Of a DNA stretch of 64,000 nt, positions 44,717 to 57,236 are shown one piece after another. Position 1 is the stretch's first letter, and every line of letters begins with the position of its first letter. The position numbers and the translations under genes were made by a program. The stretch lies in the NCBI GenBank assembly GCA_914767715.1, contig OU612066.1, positions 11,971,001 to 12,035,000 of the forward strand, in the 5' to 3' direction. The stretch is from Membranipora membranacea. Lineage: Eukaryota > Bryozoa > Gymnolaemata > Cheilostomatida > Membraniporidae. The notes beneath the pieces were generated by a model that ran no database searches, was not told the DNA's origin, and saw nothing but the letters and a program-made list of their open reading frames with translations.

Positions 44717-46100
44717 GCGCATGCAATGATGAGGCAATGTTTAAAATATTTCAAGTTGATGTAGTTATGCATTTAGTTGCATCACAGATGAAAAATGTTT
44801 TTAATAGTTTTTTGAGAGAAAGAAACGTAGGAACAACTTTTGTGTTCAATTGTTCAATCCTTTGAAACTACCAGAGTTAACTTTTGCAACAGCATTTTGT
44901 TCTCTATCGGAAATAAATTGATGCTATAAAAATAAAAGATGGCAGCCACAAAGTGATCTAATGAGGGCTGACAATAACATCACTTTTGACATGCAGTGAT
45001 TTCAACACTGGTCTGAATTGAACTTACATACCAAACAAAATCACTCTGTAACCTAATAAAATCTGAAAATCTGAATCTGGAAATCAAGGGAAGTCGCAAA
45101 GTTCAACTATGATCAACTATGATCGCTTTTACACTCAGGCTGATTGTACACCATGTAATAAAAACTATGGGATAAAACCTACTCAGTGTGTAACATATAA
45201 ATGAGCGAGACAGGACACAGCTAGTATGGCTGGTAAGTGGCATTGGCAAAGACAATTGCTAGCCCGATAATTGACAACTTTATCACTATGATATCCTACT
45301 GAGATTTTGGCTTATTATAACAGGAACACACAGAAAATTTTTCCACGGGCTGCAATAGAAAATACCTGCAACTGATCTACATGGTGTTAATTGTGACATT
45401 TTCTGATCAAAACGGCTCTAAAAATCAAATTTGCATGCCCTATTCTGATCTTCTCAATGATAAATTCAATGATACAAGCACTAGCCATGCACAACCAGAT
45501 TGTGTCGAGTCATAGCTTTCGCAATAACTAAGTAGGAACACAACTGATGCTATTTGTGTACACATTGTCCACTCTAGAGTATACAATGTCTCTATGTATC
45601 TACCCTATTTCTGTAGCTATGCCTGATGAAGTCATAGTTATCAAATCACGATGAAAAGTAGGATGGTACACACAAATGCCAGAATGAGCCTGCACTTTGA
45701 AACAGGAACTAAGGAATTTGGAACAAACTGGAAATCAAAATTGGGTAATACAGCACACAATTTTCTCTGGTCTGACTTGTGATTCACTATGATGAAACTT
45801 AGAGAACAAGTGATGGTTTACTGGAAGACATCGATAAGCGTGATTTAACATCGTAATTAAGTACAGGCAGCTCCATCCTTTTCAGAGACAAACCAATTAG
45901 AAAAATATACCCGTTGGATCAATTAAAGGGCAACATATCGTGGGCAGCAAAGCGATAATAATACCTTGCATGAGAATCTCAGTAAAGTTCATCGTCGAAT
46001 AAACCGACTTCGTTCATTAAAGGGGGGGGGGGTGTTGTATTCAGTGAGAGAATACAGGTGATTGGAGAAAGTTTGTTTGCAGTCACACCAAGTTACATAC
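44717..46100. other. No gene seen
   Basis: AT-rich. The last part (from ~45590) is duplicated at 63270 onward. Further exons of the receptor-like gene were looked for on the minus strand and not found. Confidence 0.4.
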
Positions 46101-46500
46101 CTGGATACTTGTCGAGCTGTCGATGCAGTTTTGTAGTTGATGTGATTGTTAGAGGGTTCTACAGTCATGCCACACCACAGTACGAGCAGGAACTAGAAAA
46201 TATGTATAATGGTAATTTCTTTAATCAGTTTATTGACCTGTTTAATAAGATTTATACAGAACTAATATTCATATTTCATTGTTATTTTTGAGCCAAACAC
46301 AAAATCAATGAAATAAAGATAAAGATACAGTATTATGCTGATATTGATATAAAAATTAAAATGCAGGTCATCTTAGAATAAACCATAAACTTAATATGAA
46401 TAAACTTAATGAGGCTTTGCCAGACTTTGCAATGGTGTCATCCGAAATTTGAATTAGTGAAACATAAATCAGATTTATCCTTGTGCCTTCTTTCAGCCAC
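45590..46500 (+). repeat. Segmental duplicate of the window's right end
   Basis: Shares TCTACCCTA-TAGCTATGCC, GAATAAACCGACTT-GTT, a G run, GAGAGAATACAG-TGATTGGAGAAA, the signal-peptide exon and GCAGTATTATGCTGATAT with 63270-64000, in the same order and orientation. Confidence 0.75.
46101..46192 (-). pseudogene. Orphan signal-peptide exon
   Basis: Reads FLLVLWCGMTVEPSNNHINY on the minus strand, with acceptor (TTTTCTAG) and donor (GTATGT). It is the paralogue of exon 63678-63766 of the receptor-like gene, one codon longer. No downstream exons of that gene are seen in the next 1.3 kb, so it is probably a left-over; the open frame and good splice sites leave some doubt. Confidence 0.55.
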
Positions 46501-47245
46501 ATGAGACTTTGATTGAGTTGATATTAAAGAGATGAAGAACTCTAATCAATCACTCAGTTAGAGAGTCTAAGTTTTGTGAGTTGAAAACATAAATGCAATG
46601 ATGGCCAACCCATAACAAAGCTACGATGATGCCTACCCTGATGATGTTTGCTACATTCCGAATCATTCTGCTTATTGTTATTGTCGATGAAGTTGAATAA
46701 AGAAAAGCCTGTTGCCTCTTTATTGTGGCAGTTTCACAAAAACTATGTAACAGACGTTATACTCTAAATGCTTGAACAATAGAATCAACCGACGTTTTAT
46801 ACCACCTCTAGGCATAATCCTTATGTTTTAGTCACCACAACTCTGTGCTCATTTTTTGCAGAGACGTATAAACCCTTCAAACCTCTCCTATAAGGTTAAT
46901 ATTACGTTCAAATTGAAACTAGGAACTCTGATTGGGCCTAGCTCAACTTCATTGTTATGCTTTCACCAAAAATATATTAGTTTGTGTAAAGGTTTATGGA
47001 TTTTACATAGCAAAGTCACTACTGTCATCCGAATTTAATATTAGCAATACCATTGTCTTGCCTTGTGAGAGGATTGATGGTTTAAGACTGCACTCTCCAA
47101 AGAACAGGTGTTTGACATCCAACTAAGGTCTTCTACTACCCCTGGACAGCTTTTGGTTATTGCTGATTGAACAGTAGGACGAATATTGGACTTTAGTTTG
47201 GGATTTATGTGTGGTGTGTTTTACTTGTTGAACCTTTATTTTAGT
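46501..47245. other. No gene seen
   Basis: Short overlapping frames at 46856-47126 have no recognised features. Confidence 0.4.
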
Positions 47246-47394
47246 CAAACATGTACCGTGGCCCAGAAAGCCGGATTACATTAAACTTATCTGCTGTGAA
47301 TTTAATTTAAAAAATGCCTGAATTGAATTAAACATTTCAGTGAATTTAATCAAACTTTTCTGCATTAAACTTTTCTGCACCAAACTTTCAAGTT

Positions 47395-47590
47395 CTGCAT
47401 CAAACTTTTCTCCTCTTAATCAAACTTTTTCACTCTGAATTAAAATTTTCTGTTCTGCATCAAACTTTTCTGTTCTGCATCAAACTTTTCTGTTCTGCAT
47501 CAAACTTTTCTGTTCTGCATCAAACGTTTATACTCTGCATCAAACTTTTTGTTCTGCTGCATCAAACTTTTCTACTCTGAATCAAACTGT
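47395..47590 (+). repeat. 20-bp minisatellite (left arm)
   Basis: The unit TCTGTTCTGCATCAAACTTT repeats about nine times, with variants. Confidence 0.9.
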
Positions 47591-49257
47591 TCCGCTCCAT
47601 TGACATCAACCACCCTATATACTTGTATTTCTGTATGCAGGTCCTAAATCTACAAATTTGCCTCACAGAATATTTTGGTGCACATTTTGTTAGAAGGAAG
47701 ATGAAAGATGAGTAACCAGCTATTTTTGGGCGTTCCCAGTACAAATATTTTATACCATACATGCAGGTCTATTATTTAAGATTTGGTACCATACAGGCTG
47801 TTATCCTCAGCTTTATAAACTACAAGTTTTTAATCAGGGTATTTCAATAATACACAGGTATAAGAAATCAATACATTTATAAATATTTGTTGAATTCCCA
47901 AATAGCTTTGACAGCAAACGGAAAATCCTTACAAGTGGGACCTTTTGTCTTATACAGTCACGATGAAATTTCAATTTCATTTGTGGGCCTAACCACTACT
48001 CTTATCATACTTGTTTCGTTAGTCAGCAAAAAAGCCTAGTTTTTGGGAACAAACTTTAATAGAAACCTTTACTATTCTAAGGGCAACAGCTTATCACCAG
48101 CCCTAGACTGACTGGCCTCAGCCACAAATCTTTTTTATACTATACAAAAAGGGAATTTTCATTGCTATCTTACTAATGGTAAAGTCATAAAATTTATTCT
48201 TCCACTTATTACCAATAATCGATTTCCATGAAATTTCTATAATAACCAATATAACATTTAAAAGAAATGAAGCAATGTATAGACATTGTTTTCTGCTAGC
48301 TTGACAATACGAATTCTGCAGCAATCTAAGTGAGGTCACTACAAATAAAAGGGCTTATGGTTTTGCTGGCCACAATCCTCACCCGAAAACCTAATTCATT
48401 CTGTTAGCACAGTCTGACCCAATACCACAATTTCAAACAATTTGCCAATTTTTTAATTGATACTGATACAAACATGACAATTCACACCAGTGGGTTGCTG
48501 CATAACCACACAGGAGATAATACTACTTCGATAATATGGACAGGCTTAAATTGCAGTTCAAGAAAAAATCCCACTACATTAGGGAAATATACTGAGAGTT
48601 TTTACCTAGGTAATACATACAGATGTAATAATAGAGTATTCCAAGTGGTGCGGAGGTTTTTGCAAGGGCCAGCCTCTACTAGGGTAATTATTTTAGTGAG
48701 AGCAGGTGTAATGAAATAGAATTGACTCTGGTCAGATGCCAGCTCTTTGTTTCTATGATGTTTTATTGCTTTGCATCAGCAGAATGTTATACATTTTTGT
48801 TAGCAATCTGACTCCTACATACTCAGACTCATACATGATAATAGCTTAGCTTCAGCGTATAGCCTAACGAAATTTGTGAAAGGATGGGTCCGAAGAGAAT
48901 GAGACTTTCTGTCTGTTGAGGCAAGCAACAATTTCTATGATGATACACTTTTCACATTTATGTGCTGGACGGGTTTAGAATCCAGCATACATGAAGAAAT
49001 AATAATCTAGAAAAGCAAACAGAGGGTCTCCCTGTAGAAACCAGTTTAAATAGAGATTTCTGATATAGCTGTTCGAAATGTTTGGGAGAAACGTATTGTC
49101 CATGCTGTGTGACTGTGGCCTTGATAAAGACTGCCATGCAGTTCTATTGCAAATCATCAATGTATGAATTCAAATGAAAGCCCATTGACTATGAACTATT
49201 GGTAGACTTAGGACCTACATACAGCAATATATAATATAGGGTGGTTGATATCAGTGG

Positions 49258-49405
49258 AGCGGAAAAGTTAGGTTCAAAGTAGAAAAGTCTGATTCAGAGT
49301 AGAAAAGTTTGAGGCAGAGTAGAAAAGTTTGATGCAGAACAGAAAAGTTTGATGCAGATCAGAAAAGTTTGATGCAGAACAGAAAAGTTTGATGCAGAGA
49401 AGTTT
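49258..49405 (+). repeat. 20-bp minisatellite (right arm, inverted)
   Basis: The unit AGAAAAGTTTGATGCAGAAC, the reverse complement of the left-arm unit, repeats about seven times. Confidence 0.9.
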
Positions 49406-49558
49406 GATTAAATTCAATGAAATGTTTAATTCAATTCAGCCTTTTTAAATTAAATTCACAGCAGATAAGTTTAGTTTTATCCGGCTTTCTGGGCCACGGT
49501 AAACATGATTTACAGAAAAACTGCAACTAGAAATCGATGGCGTTAAGCCGCAGTTTTC

Positions 49559-52500
49559 TTAATGTATCCAGCAATTCCATGTATCTCTTGTACACGTATC
49601 GATGGCGGTAAACCGCAGTTTTGGAAATCTGCTTCCGAAAGCACAGAGTACACTGTTCTTTCCGCCGACTGTAAATAGAGTAAGTAATGTATTACACACA
49701 ATATTATATCTATAATATTCACTTACTACATCACTTAGACCATACACTAATTATAATTAACCAGAATACTATCAAAATATTTTATGTGAAAGTGTTTCTA
49801 ATCTCTCCCTAGAGATGTAAATTTTTCATTGTTTGATGCCAAGAGAGAAATAAAGGTTGAGTTTTTGACTTGGAAAGATTGGCCGTAGGTAAATCAGCTT
49901 TCTACATAGCATGGTCGTAATTGGCCTAGTTCCATTTGGTGTGGTTGTTATTGGTTAAACTAATTTATAACTTACTGCGGTGTTTGATGAGTCTAAAGTG
50001 GCCAAGTCTGCCAACACCGTAGAACTTTCCACCATAATCATTGATTCTTTGGAGCTCAAACACGTTATCATCACACATAGATACAATGGGTAAAGGCTTT
50101 TCTCGACTTGGCTGGAATAAGCAAATTAAAAAGAAATTTCATGGTGTATGCTTTTGGTGACCTTAGCCTATGAAAATCATGGGTTAAGTTACTGGCTGTA
50201 TATCTAAATATATCTTAAAAAATAAAGTTACATGAAAATAATAATCATTTTCATTTAATTTATTTTGACGAGAGAAACATATCATGTTTCTCTTATCATT
50301 GCATTCTCTTATTTTCCCTTTTGATATCTTAATCTACAGAAACTTTCACGTCTGTTTAGGGATAATATGAGATGGGACTGGAGGCTGGGATTCAGAGAAA
50401 GAAGAGGGAGGAAAGGTTTGGATTATTATTGCCGTAAATAAATGTTAAAACAATCATATCGATGTTTTATACTAAAATATTTCTTTTGCAGGGCATCAAA
50501 GAGGGCTGCACAAATTTTCCTTCCTCTTCCTTCCTGTTTTCAAACGATGTTGGTATTTAGAAGATTCATACCAAAGACCTCCTTACCGTTGCAATAACCT
50601 TGTAACCAGATGAAGATTCTGTCAATTGTCCACGAGAGTACATTGAATAACCACCGACCCATTTTTCATTGTAAATGTGTATGACGAAGAAAAGTCTGTT
50701 ATCTCCAGGTAGTTCATACCTATCAAAGCTTACAAATTCATTTTCACTCTCTAAAACACGATTCATTTATGAAAGGTCAGAGGTTACTGTAAAATAGAGT
50801 AAATCTATGATCTAGTAGGAAATTGTGCTATGTTGCTCCTGTATGCCAAACATCAAAATATGTGAATAGTTTTTTCATCATAGTATGCTTTCTAATGGTT
50901 GGTCTTTTTATTCTGATTTTTTTAATGTGTCACACGTTAATTGCCACAGAGTTGAAACCACTCTTGTCGAATACATTACTTGGAGGAAGAGGAAGAAGAG
51001 GAAGGAACTAGACAAAAAGTATGTATCAGTAATTTCAATTTTGGTGGTGGTTTGTAGTAAAAGATTGCCAAAATCTTAATTATCTTATTTACCAAATTCC
51101 TGAGGGTGCGTTTTTGTTATCAATATTAACTCTTTAGATACTGCAGCGAAAGAGGCTTGGACCAGAGGATAATCAACATCCCATTTTCGTAACCGGTCGT
51201 AGCTTGTTACTCTTTCTTCTTTTATCCTTAGTTCGAGGCAGGCATCAGAGAGGGCTGTCAATAAACAGTAGACTTATGAATAACATGCTACTGAAACTGT
51301 GAGACAAACAGTGTCTAGATTGTACTTTGAAAGGCAGTAATCAATAAATGGCGCATTGGAGGATCATCAATGAATCTGCTTTTGGCCTTTGCTTAAAAAC
51401 TGCAACAGGAAAAATATAAGTCATATATCAAACACATCATGGTAAAAATAAACAACCACCACTTTCATGAAGAATGATTGCAGATTAGTTTTATCTTGAA
51501 CCAAACAATTTTTTATGATTGTTATCAAAGTGAGATTTAGGGCTTTTTGTGCTATTTTTACAAGAAAAGCTAATGATGTGTAAATTAATTCAAAACGCAA
51601 GCTCTGCTTGGGTATTGCTCCCGCTCCAATAAAATACAACGTTTCCATTATTACAATGGATAATAGCCGACCAATTAAGTTTATAAGTTCATGCTCAATC
51701 ATCCATAGGCAACGTAAGCCAATGATTAATGATGATCTGGAAAAAAAACATGATATGAACATCAGTTTGAACATTCTTGCAAACCTGGGATAGATTGTAA
51801 CCCCTATACCAACACTATTGGAAAAGTGGAGCCGGAGCTCTGCAGATCCTTTCAAACTCGAATTGGATAGCAACTATAATGTTCACTGTTCACACCAATT
51901 GGCGATGAAGCCAATGGTAATATTTTTACCTTAGTCTTTAATTTCCACTACCCTTTTTTGTGAGCCAACAGATTATGTGTGATTGACCCTATGTAACAAA
52001 GAATTCCTAGTCAGCTTATCACAAGCATACAGCTACCATAATAACAGAGCTACTACTTTTTGCTAACGAATCTATAACAAAAGGAAAATGGATTATGAGC
52101 ATGTGCTCCAATTGGGCTGGCTTTAGAGGATATAATGAATAAATCCTGGAGATGAGCCATTTCTCAAATTCAGCACACTACCCAACCCTTTTAGTCATGT
52201 CTGCCTCTCCTCATTTCTATTTGCTGTATAGTTTGCTGAGGCTACACCAATCAAATCACTTTTTTGTTTGCACATCTCGAAAACTATCAAGTTTAATCAG
52301 AAGACCGTGATTTAACGTGGCTTTACAAGTTATCTGGTGTAGTGTAAATCAATAAATGCTGTCTTACTATACTACTATACTAAGGTTCCGGTTCACACCA
52401 GACTCAAACTATTTACCCGCAGCTTCTTATATGAAGACAGATCCCTATAATTTTGTTGTAAAAGACTTTCTATAAACCAACAATTAAAGATACGGTAACA

Positions 52501-52630
52501 ACTAACTGATCAGTGCAGGTTTTTTGAAAAAGTACAAAAAGAATTACTTATACACTTACTGTATTCAATAAGGTACATACTTACCTAAAATTGCTATATA
52601 GTAAAGAAGAAATTCTCTCTTAGAAGACAT
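49559..52630 (-). CDS. Small secreted protein, left copy (five exons, ~205 aa)
   Basis: Exons in order of translation: 52630-52585, 51254-51093, 50750-50587, 50111-49976, 49668-49559. All junctions are GT-AG and in phase, giving a 618-nt frame. It opens MSSKREFLLYYIAILALSDA, a signal peptide split by the first intron. The mature part contains RKWDVDYPLVQASF, FDRYELPGDNRLFF, HIYNEKWVGGYSMYSRGQL, FELQRINDYGGKFYGVG and ends NCWIH. I do not recognise the domain. The strand-turn-strand look and paired cysteines suggest a compact beta-rich extracellular domain (inference). It is the head-to-head paralogue of the gene at 57237-59980. Relative to that copy it lacks two codons in exon 2 and two in exon 4, both in frame, and one cysteine (KHR for KHC). 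The foldback element at 47250-49510 lies just past its stop. Confidence 0.65.
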
Positions 52631-52860
52631 TTCAAATAGTACTGTGTGAGGACCGGCTGAACTGGGTTGAATTGTTAAAATGTAACAAGTAACAACTTAA
52701 AATATCAATTCATTAAAATAAAGGGTGATAAAGACTCATTGTCCTTTCTTCAGTAACATGGGATTTGGTAAGTTAAAAATAGGGAATGAATTAGGCTTCA
52801 TAGGTACTTTTCTTGTTTTAGTATCCATTGTTAGCGGTTGAGGTGATTAAAAACCAGTTG
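52631..52860 (-). promoter_or_regulatory. Upstream block of left secreted-protein gene
   Basis: Immediately 5' of the ATG. Conserved in three copies (43989-44219, 57000-57236), with GAACTGGGTTGAA and TCATTAAAATAAAGGGTGAT well kept. It probably holds promoter and 5'UTR; the transcription start is not determined. Confidence 0.5.
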
Positions 52861-55800
52861 AGTTCTGCAGCTTGTGGCAATAACAGATAAATTCTGTCAT
52901 GTTGTCCTCACACATGTGTAATGGTGCTAATGTTTTAACAAACAGTAGTAAAACTTGTAATGGAAATGTCCTAAGTGAAAATTTTAAAAAAATTTGTGAA
53001 TGGCGTTTTGATCATTTTCACGTCAGTTTATGCTGATAGGAAAGTGAACTCCACGGAGCATTGATTATTATTTTGTTTATTACCTGTCTAGAACTTAATA
53101 ATCGCTGGATATAAAGAAAACTCCACATTTTTCTGATTCACAAAACCTCCGTGTGTTAGCCATAAGAGAGTAAAGTGAGATTTGCCTGTGGTAAAGAGGA
53201 ATTAGTTTCAGGCTTGTGATTAGGAGCTTGTGACCTGACAGATGGGAACATTGCTGTTTTTGCCAGGATTTCCTTAACAAAGGGCAGGTGAGTTGTGAAA
53301 ATGAGCTTCACTGGGTAGACCTTGTGACTAACACATAAGTTCATTCTGAAGATTAATTGTTTCTCAATAACCCAAAATTCTCTGAACATCTGCATACAAC
53401 AAGCAGTGTATGAAGTTCACTTTTCATCTGTGTTTTATTGGCAGCTTCATCATTTCCCATAAATGCCACGGCAATTTCACACCTATGATCTTAACAAACA
53501 TATTTATTGGCTCAATGTAAACTTTGATGACTTGATGTTGTGTGGGTAGAACTAAGCCAGTACAAAAACATTGTATATGTGGATAATTATTAACACCGCC
53601 ATTCCTACATTGTCACTGCCAGGGAAAGTTTTTTTTTCAGAGATTAATGGTAAATTAATCCTTAAATATAAAGCTGCTTTTCGACCCCAGTGCATTATTA
53701 TTAGCAGTTTTTTGCAGGTTAATTTTGTTCATAGCCTCCCATTGGGTTACTCTTATTCTTGAAGACAAAGGGATTTTCATCAAAGATTACTCATTTCACA
53801 ATTAATCCTCTAATTTACATCTGCAATTACGTAAATGCTACTTGTGATTTCCTCCTTACTTATTGTTTAACAAACCAATAGTGATAGGCTCACCTGAGAA
53901 GCTATACAATAATTTATTTCCGCACTTAGCTGTTGTGGTTTCTATAAAATGGATTTTTTGTATGCATGTCACATCTACTCTCAGGTACAAGGATGCGATT
54001 TCTCTTCCGTGTCCAGCGTTATTTATTGTTGTGCACATATCTCGGTGTGTATGGCGATTGGCATTCTCTAAACATGTTGGTAATGTAATGCCACAAACGC
54101 ACACTTGCAGCCATCTGTTTTGTGATGAGACATCGTACTCGATATGATTAAGAAAACAAACATACCACACCTATCTTATACTTATACATGTCTATGTCTT
54201 CAGTCTAGTGCTAAATTATTTCATTTCCTTATGGCATTGTTGTCTGTCAAACTTGGAGAAGGGTCGTCAACAATATATTTTGCCATGCTGTCCGATTGCC
54301 CTTTAGCTTTTTTCTATATCAATAAATAATTGTAAATGCTATTCTGATGTGTGGACTATACAGCAATATTCAATCAAGGCCAAGCAACTAAATGCGTGAC
54401 TAGATATATCACCTACGCTGGCACTACTAATGTCACATCAAAAGAGATAATCTCCTGGTGTTCATCTTGCTGACAGCAAATTTGAATGACAGCTTTCTGT
54501 CCAATATTATAGTTCAAATTTGGGATATTATTTGTTACAGGATCTGGAAGCTGGTAAAATTATTGATGGAAGTGACAGCACCCAGCCAAAATGGTATGAT
54601 ACTTTGGAAAATTTTAGTTCTTGTATGATTGAGGTTGCATTAAATGAGGGGTCAGGAATTGCCCTATTGCTGTTGAAAAAATCATTTTAAAACTCAAAGA
54701 CGGGAGGCCTAAAACATAACGTAGACAGAAATGTCCCTCTTCCAGCTAGTTCAAAGTTTCCTGTATAAGATGAAAACAAAAACTAATCAAATAACTCAAC
54801 AATAAGGGATAGAGGGCCCAATTTAAAAATGTTACTTTTTGCCCAAAACTAGAATTTCAGAGGTCATTGCCACTCGAGTATTATAAAAAAATTATCAAAA
54901 AAAAAGTATTAAAAAAAAGGTAATATATTTGGGAGGTTTGAACTGCAAAAATAACTAATAGAGATGATCACCATCGCAATAATTATTGTTGCCAACTCTT
55001 TTTTTCATCAATAGTTGTCTGCATGAGAATTTGTGGTGACTCGGTCACGGTACACCTAGTATAGACAAACCTAAAATTTCATCATTTCCCAAACTTTTCC
55101 TCCACAGACATTATTGAAGTTGAGGCCATATGGGTTCCCTTTCTAATTTTACTGAGTCTCCTGGTTGAAACACCCTCCTGATTATCATAAGTTTAATATC
55201 ATGGTGGTGCAGATCATTATTTTAGTCAATGTTGCGGCGTGCCTTAAATAGAGAGATTTATCTGAGCCCTGCTCAACGGAGAAATATAAGTAGGTAGGTA
55301 GTGGAAGATAGGTGTGGTATGTTTCTTATCTAATTCATGTTGAAAACCATCCCATCAAAACAAAAGTAAGTCTAAGTGCTCAGATGGCTGTAAGTATGCG
55401 TTTGTGGCATAACATTACCAACATGTTCAGAGAATGCCAACCGCCATACACACCGATATATGTGCACAACAATAAATAACGCTGGACGCGGAAGAGAAAT
55501 CGCATCCTTGTACCTGGAGTAGATGTGACATACATGCGAAAAAATCTATTTTATAGAAACCACAACAGCTAAGTGAGTGAAATAATTTGTTCTATAGCTC
55601 CTGAGGTGAGCCTACCACTATTGGTTTGGTAAACAATAAATAAGAAGGAATTCACAAGTAGCATTTACATAATTGCAGATGTTAAGTAAAGGATTAATTG
55701 TGAAATGAATAATCTTTCATGACAATCCCTTTGTCTTTGGGATAAGAATTACCCCATAGAAACAAAAATTCACCTACGTTGCTTGCGTTATGTAAACTAG

Positions 55801-56999
55801 CAAAAAACAGCTAATAACAATGCACTGTGGGGTTGAAAAGCAGCTTAATCTTTTAAGGATTAGTTTGCCATTAATCTCTGGAAAAAAACCTTTCTCTAGC
55901 AATTACAATACAATTACAATGTAGGAATGGTGGCATTAATAATTATTCATATATACAAAGTTTTTGACTGGCTAAGTTCTAACCATGCAACATCGAAGAC
56001 CATGTTGAGCCAACAATTAAATTTTTTGAGGTAAGGTGTGAAATTACCCTGAGAATTTATGAAAAGCATGCCAAAGAAACTGATAAAAATAATTATTGAT
56101 AAATCTATTATTGATTTTTTATTGATAACTTGCTGTATATGGTTGTTTCTTTTTCATTACTACATGGCGTTGATTAACAGCTAGTAGATGCAGCTGCTGC
56201 AGCAGCAGCAGTATATTATTCTTTTTAATGTTTCTTTAGCTCTGCTATCCTGGAGGGATAATTTTATGGGAATTTTTGGACCTTTATTTATTGTAAGAAC
56301 CATATTAATGTTGTCTGTTTATTAGCGTATCAATTTTAGGTTTCCCACTTCAAGGAGAAATAAAGAGAGGAATGTTACAAAAAACATTGATTTACCTGTA
56401 CCTGATGACCTGTACTGTTCAGTGGTACAGTGCAGTTAAGCTCAGTTAAGTGGTATGAACCACTGCTTGTTGTATGCAGATGGTCGGAGAATTTTGAGGT
56501 ATTGAGAAACAATTAATGAGCTTCAGAATGTACTTATGTGTTCCTCACAAGGTTTACCCAATGAAGATCATTGTCACAACTCACCTGCCCTTTGATAATG
56601 AAATCCTGGCAAGAAACAGTAACTCTCACATCTGCCAGGCCACAAGCTCTTAGTTGTAGGCCTTCAATTAGTTCACCCTTACTGCAGGCCAATCTCCCGT
56701 AACCCTTACAGCTAACACACTGAGATTATGCGAATAAAAAAACTTTTTTTTGTATAACCAGCAAACTGTAAGTTTTAGACAGGTATTAAACATATAATCA
56801 ATAATGCAATGGAATTCAATTTTTCATCTGCTATCAACCGTCGTAATGATCAAAATTTTGAAAAAAATTCAAATTTGCACCTTTACTTAGGACATTTCAT
56901 TTTCGAGTTTTACGACAGTTTGTTGAAACATTAGCATCACCCACCCTGTGGAAAACATGAGAGAAATTGTCTGATAGTGCCAGAAGATATAGACCTCAA
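52861..56999. other. Palindrome centre; no gene seen
   Basis: Paired non-coding sequence of the two arms around an unpaired spacer. Frames at 53863-54170, including one that reads CVCGITLPTC, are open on both strands and only in one arm, so I do not call them. Confidence 0.45.
55013..55260 (+). mobile_element. Second copy of the tRNA-SINE-like repeat
   Basis: Matches 34180-34420 from TTGTCTGCATGAGAATTTGT to GGCGTGCCTTAAA. The A-box half is decayed and the B box is altered (GGGTTCCCTTTC). It lies in the palindrome spacer. Confidence 0.5.
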
Positions 57000-57236
57000 C
57001 TGGTTTTTAATCCTCTCAAAAGCTAACAAAGGATACAAAAACAAGAAAAGTACCTAACTAATTATGAAGCCTTATATACTCCTTAATTTTAACTCCCCAT
57101 ATCCAATGTGCAGAATAAAGGACAATGAAATTGTATCATCCTTTATTTTAATGAATTGATAATTTGAATTTGAGCTACTTGCTTCATTCCTATAGTTCAA
57201 CCCAGTTCAATCAGTCCTCACACAGTACTATTTAAA
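57000..57236 (+). promoter_or_regulatory. Upstream block of right secreted-protein gene
   Basis: Reverse-complement partner of 52631-52860. It includes AGTACTATTTAAAATG at the start codon and a TTATATACT stretch ~165 bp upstream. Confidence 0.5.

Larger units (their letters stand above)
47250..49510. mobile_element. Foldback element with minisatellite arms
   Basis: The left arm (47250-47650, from CCGTGGCCCAGAAAGCCGG) is repeated in reverse complement at 49205-49510 (to CCGGCTTTCTGGGCCACGG). Each arm carries a 20-bp tandem repeat and an AT-rich stretch, then CACCCTATATA or its complement. The ~1.55 kb core has an 81-residue frame at 48474-48719, but no transposase is recognised. It lies a few tens of bases beyond the stop codon of the left secreted-protein gene, and is missing from the right gene copy. 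Confidence 0.7.

Noticed and set aside
51421-51873. 150-residue hydrophobic minus-strand frame, like a membrane protein
   Set aside because: It lies in the first intron of the left secreted-protein gene, and its partner in the right arm (57600-58100) is full of stops, so it is not conserved.
53856-54170. Overlapping ~100-residue frames on both strands
   Set aside because: The partner in the right palindrome arm is not kept open; no splice support.
56180-56215. Short CAG/CTG run
   Set aside because: Only a few triplets, in non-coding DNA; ordinary microsatellite.
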